A stretch of 17,532 nucleotides of DNA from NCBI GenBank assembly GCA_029935695.1, contig JAOZJV010000010.1, positions 1 through 17,532 of the forward strand, given 5' to 3'. This document shows positions 15,106 through 17,532 of the stretch, one piece after another. Position 1 is the stretch's first letter. Every line of letters starts with the position of its first letter. Position numbers and translations under genes: made by a program. This DNA is from Candidatus Krumholzibacteriia bacterium. Lineage in GTDB: Bacteria; Krumholzibacteriota; Krumholzibacteriia; LZORAL124-64-63. The notes beneath the pieces were generated by a model. It saw nothing but the letters and a program-made list of their open reading frames with translations. It was not told the DNA's origin and did no database searches.

Positions 15106-15500
15106 TCCTGGGGTCTCCTCTGTTTGCTTTCAAAGTCACAGATATGTTGGCGGAAAAGTTCAACAGCTTCGTCCGGATCCACAGCCATGCGCACCACCAG
15201 GGCAGCCGCTTCGGACAGACCATGGGAAAGGGCCTGGCGGCGGTCTTCATCGGCTTGCTCAGGATCTATTTGGGCCACAAAGATCCCCACTCCCCGCTTG
15301 CGTTCGGCCACGCCTTCGGCCACCAGCGCAGCGAACGCCTTGCTGACGGTCATGGGATTGACCTTCAACCGTGCGGACAAATGGCTCACAGATTCGAGCT
15401 GGTCGCCGGGTTTGAGTTGACCGGTAACCACAAGCATCTTCACCTGGTCTATGACCTGGCGGTAAATGGGAGCTGCGTCTGTAGTATCGATTCGGATCAT
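15102..15500 (-). CDS. GntR-family (YtrA subfamily) transcriptional repressor
   Basis: Regulator of 132 residues. The N-terminal winged helix matches the YtrA type: IDTTDAAPIYRQVIDQVKMLVVTGQLKPGDQL, then VNPMTVSKAFAALVAEGVAERKRGVGIFV. Only a short helical tail follows, as in YtrA proteins, with no FCD or UTRA ligand domain. It is the first gene of an operon with an ABC ATPase and a membrane protein, the usual partners of this subfamily, and is expected to repress its own operon. ATG 15500 is preferred because the alternative ATG 15530 lies inside the operator, next to the predicted transcription start, and has no ribosome site. The site before 15500 is weak (GATGGTG). Confidence 0.88.
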   Translation of the reverse strand: MIRIDTTDAAPIYRQVIDQVKMLVVTGQLKPGDQLESVSHLSARLKVNPMTVSKAFAALVAEGVAERKRGVGIFVAQIDPEQADEDRRQALSHGLSEAAALVVRMAVDPDEAVELFRQHICDFESKQRRPQE

Positions 15501-15528
15501 GGCTGCACCATCGCTAAGGTTTTTGACC

Positions 15529-15546
15529 ATATTACTATACTAATAT
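15529..15546. promoter_or_regulatory. Palindromic operator of the YtrA-type repressor
   Basis: ATATTACTATACTAATAT is an 18-bp inverted repeat in which only one symmetric pair fails to match. It covers the -10 box and the predicted transcription start of the GntR/ABC operon, the expected position for autorepression. The assignment to this repressor is inferred from position. Confidence 0.6.
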
Positions 15547-15570
15547 ACCAAAGGTGACGGGAGGATGCAA
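15542..15570 (-). promoter_or_regulatory. Sigma-70 type promoter of the GntR/ABC operon
   Basis: On the minus strand: -35 TTGCAT (15565-15570), a 17-base spacer and -10 TATATT (15542-15547). The predicted start of transcription near 15535 gives a leader of about 35 bases to ATG 15500. The -10 box lies within the palindromic operator. Confidence 0.65.
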
Positions 15571-15594
15571 CCAAAAAGTGGCTCATCAGCAGAA

Positions 15595-16119
15595 TCAGTG
15601 GGTGCGATGAGGGAGTTTTATCGCAGCCTCAGCGGAAGCTGTTGCCTGAATTGGTAAGCCCCAAGCGCTTCCTTGATCAAAAAATGGGAACGATGAATCA
15701 GACCGTGGCAGGTTGAACATGGCAATTTCATATTCGACAAGTTGTTGCTGCCGCCTGATGGACGGCGCGATGGAGGTTTTGTTGCGCTGACCGGGGCTGG
15801 ATATCTGACAATCGCATTGCAATCGTTCGAATTCCTGTTTTCCGATTTCCAGCTCGCCTTTGCTGGTTTGCACTTTGGCCGATTCATACTCAGGACAATG
15901 GTGGATGTGGATTTGAGTGGAAGGTTTGGCGACTGATCCCCGGGGATCACTTTTTGGCGAATCAGATTCGGATAGTTGTTCTAAAAATCCTTCCATTATC
16001 TCCAGCAAAGCTTCAACTTTTTCCGAAGAGATGTTCTGGTTCTTGCGGACGTTTTCCCATAGCTTTTCATAACGTGCAAATTGGATTGGCTGAAATTGAG
16101 TTCTCCCCAGTGATTGCAT
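15595..16119 (-). pseudogene. Remnant of a DUF222/13E12-type HNH endonuclease gene
   Basis: The open frame codes for 174 residues, but the family resemblance switches frame. In the first frame FARYEKLWENVRK, then ELEIGKQEFERLQCDCQI and TSIAPSIRRQ match the region just before the HNH domain of DUF222-type nucleases. After about 15745 the familiar text continues in the next frame (stop near 15618) as PCSTCHGLIHRSHF, the end of an HNH domain (LC..HH...H). The roughly 30 residues between, which should hold the RD..C..PGC and HHI motifs, are missing. The large N-terminal DUF222 part is also absent. The ATG still has AAGGA 7 bases upstream. I read this as a 5'-truncated and internally deleted copy without nuclease activity. 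Expression of a short peptide cannot be excluded. Confidence 0.65.
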
Positions 16120-16417
16120 GATTTTTTCCTTCTATTTGGGTTATTTAGGAGGTAATTTCAATATACGAAAAAAAAGCGAACCACAAGGGCGGAAATGCAC
16201 TAATTTAATTAATTACAAAGAAATACGGGTTATGAAATCATTTCTCTCATTCTAAAAAAACTCTCCATTATTTCCAACATAGTTCAAACAGCGATATAGA
16301 GAGGATCATCAAGATCTTAACTATCGTTACTTTCCAAAATCCGTAAAAGCTATATAATTCACTGATAAACTATCTTAGTGGCAGACAGAGAAATGACCTA
16401 TCAAGCTGGCCAGGTGC
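16120..16417. other. AT-rich intergenic region before the AraC-type regulator
   Basis: About 300 bases, visibly more AT-rich than the rest of the window, with no credible gene. It holds the probable promoter of the downstream regulator, a TATATT box about 40 bases upstream of the HNH remnant on the minus strand, and a TTAATTAATTA run near 16205-16215. The base composition, together with the broken nuclease gene beside it, is compatible with a site of past insertion or deletion. No terminal repeats were found. Confidence 0.4.
16331..16358 (+). promoter_or_regulatory. Probable sigma-70 type promoter of the AraC-type regulator
   Basis: A perfect -10 box TATAAT (16353-16358) is preceded at 16 bases by TTTCCA (16331-16336), a four-of-six match to the -35 consensus. 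Transcription would start near 16365, about 50 bases before the ATG. Confidence 0.5.
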
Positions 16418-17532
16418 ATGAATAACTATAATCTTCCAGATCTGTTGATGTTGCTGGCCTCTGCCCAGGGTGTCTTTCTGGGTGTATTTATCCTGCACAA
16501 GTATCGCAGCTTGTTGGCCAATCGTTTTTTGGCAAGCCTCATGTTTCTGCATGCGGCTCTTTTGCTGGAGATGTCCCTACAGAATATCATTGGGCTGGAG
16601 AAAAATTCCCGGCTGGTGATGGTCGTTATTGGTTTGTCCTATCTGGTTGCCCCGCTGCACTACTTGTATGCCAAATACCTGACCCGGCCCGGAGAAACAC
16701 CCACCCGCCGCGAGTTCCTGCACTTTGTTCCTTTTCTCGTTTTCGAAGTTTTAGTTCTGGCGTTTTATTGGCCCGAAAGCGCAGGCACCGCCATCCATTC
16801 AGAATCTGATTGGATGAACAAATATGGATATTTTCACCTGGCCGTGGTGATCCAATACGGAGCATATCTGATCCAGACCCAACGAACTTTGCGCCGGTAC
16901 AGCCTTCGGGTGTACGAGGTGTTTTCCACCCTGGATAAAATCAAACTCACCTGGCTGCGGGATATCACCTGGCTGGCCATGTTCGTGGTCTTCGTCTATG
17001 CCCTGGAGTACGTACTGTTGCTGCTGGGTGTTGGGACCGGGAATTATTTTGCCGTCAGTTCTATTCTTCTGGTGCTTTATGTTTATGCCATGGGATATTT
17101 GGGATTGTTCAAATCCGAGGTTCTTTCCAGCGCTCCACTCCGGGAAGCCATGCAAAGCTCAGCAGAGCCGGAAATCCCCCTTGAGGGAGAAAGCACCAGA
17201 GTCAAATACAGCAAATCTGGTTTGAGTACCGAAGACCTGGCCCACTATCAGGACAAACTTTTGTCTGTTATGGAGCAACAGTCTCCCCAGGCCGAAAGCA
17301 GCCTCACTTTGGACCAGTTGGCTGGTATGGTCGGCTTGTCTCCCCACAATCTATCAGAAGTCATCAACCGAGGATTGAACCAAAATTTCTTCGATTTTGT
17401 GAATGGTTATCGTGTGAAACAGGTGCAGAAAAGCCTGTTGGATCCCGAAAAATCTCATTTGACGGTGCTGGCCCTCTCTTTAGAGGCCGGTTTTGCCAGT
17501 AAATCTACATTCAACTCTATCTTTAAAAAACT
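16418..17532 (+). CDS. Membrane-anchored AraC-family transcriptional regulator (3' end outside window)
   Basis: The open frame runs from ATG 16418 through the window end, with 371 residues visible and no stop. The N-terminal two-thirds has about seven hydrophobic segments (ASAQGVFLGVFIL, LMFLHAALLLEM, VVIGLSYLVAPLHYLYA, FLVFEVLVLAFYW, WLAMFVVFVYALEYVLLLL, AVSSILLVLYVYAMGYLGLF). A linker starting SKSGLSTEDLAHYQDKLL follows. The C-terminal part is an AraC-type double helix-turn-helix: LTLDQLAGMVGLSPHNLSEVIN, then NFFDFVNGYRV and EAGFASKSTFNSIFKK. This layout, a multi-helix membrane sensor on a DNA-binding domain, is common in Bacteroidota and related phyla. The ligand and target genes are unknown. 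The ATG has only a close AGGTG as ribosome site. Little more than the last residues should be missing. Confidence 0.9.
   Translation, partial: MNNYNLPDLLMLLASAQGVFLGVFILHKYRSLLANRFLASLMFLHAALLLEMSLQNIIGLEKNSRLVMVVIGLSYLVAPLHYLYAKYLTRPGETPTRREFLHFVPFLVFEVLVLAFYWPESAGTAIHSESDWMNKYGYFHLAVVIQYGAYLIQTQRTLRRYSLRVYEVFSTLDKIKLTWLRDITWLAMFVVFVYALEYVLLLLGVGTGNYFAVSSILLVLYVYAMGYLGLFKSEVLSSAPLREAMQSSAEPEIPLEGESTRVKYSKSGLSTEDLAHYQDKLLSVMEQQSPQAESSLTLDQLAGMVGLSPHNLSEVINRGLNQNFFDFVNGYRVKQVQKSLLDPEKSHLTVLALSLEAGFASKSTFNSIFKK

Noticed and set aside
15501..15530. Ten extra residues for the GntR-type regulator from ATG 15530
   Set aside because: The codon lies at the edge of the operator only a few bases after the predicted transcription start, with no ribosome site. 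YtrA-type proteins normally begin close to the IDxxxxxPIY motif that follows ATG 15500.
16146..16153. Strong Shine-Dalgarno-like TAGGAGGT on the plus strand
   Set aside because: No ATG, GTG or TTG follows at a usable distance; the only frame behind it begins with ATA and stops after about 15 codons.

Overview
The window reads as a chromosomal segment of a flagellated, diderm (Gram-negative) bacterium. The evidence is a FadL/OmpP1-like outer membrane barrel, a type II secretion-like pseudopilin, a lipoprotein, a flagellin and cytoplasmic peptidoglycan precursor enzymes. Sigma-70, sigma-54 and sigma-28 type promoters can all be read. The mix of an AraC regulator with a membrane N-terminus (a Bacteroidota-like architecture), a YtrA-type GntR/ABC operon and a DUF222-type HNH remnant fits an FCB-group or candidate-phylum bacterium. 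That placement is only an inference; no rRNA or other phylogenetic marker is present.

Layout. 12-1667 (-): secreted amidase with four LysM repeats, apparently started at an ATT codon. 1791-2582 (+): DnaQ-type exonuclease, divergent from the amidase and followed by a long hairpin. 2790-4348 (+): a pseudopilin and an HDOD protein in one operon behind a near-consensus sigma-54 promoter. 4349-5068 (-): a Bax inhibitor-1 family membrane protein, convergent with the HDOD gene and with no spacer. 5139-5975 (-): a short flagellin with a sigma-28 promoter and a leader carrying two CsrA-site-like hairpins. 6175-6771 (-): DUF4136 lipoprotein. 6847-8259 (-): FadL-like barrel protein. 8576-12755 (+): a tightly overlapping operon of MurG fused to a HEAT-repeat domain, MraY and an exported glycoside hydrolase family 3 protein. 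12760-15500 (-): a GntR/YtrA-type repressor, an ABC ATPase and a polytopic membrane protein, preceded by a promoter overlapped by a palindromic operator. 15595-16119 (-): broken HNH-nuclease remnant. 16418 to the window end (+): membrane-anchored AraC-family regulator, cut by the window edge.

How the genes fit together. Much of the content concerns the cell envelope. MurG and MraY perform the two membrane steps that make lipid II. The LysM amidase cleaves peptidoglycan, and the GH3 enzyme probably removes amino sugars from its fragments. The YtrA-type ABC operon is of a kind often induced by envelope stress. The second theme is surface appendages and their control (pseudopilin, flagellin, HDOD protein, alternative sigma factors, probable CsrA control).

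The most unusual items are the MurG-HEAT fusion, the non-canonical amidase start, the flagellin leader and the sigma-54-driven pseudopilin/HDOD pair. I did not see a clear defence system, CRISPR array, tRNA or intact mobile element.
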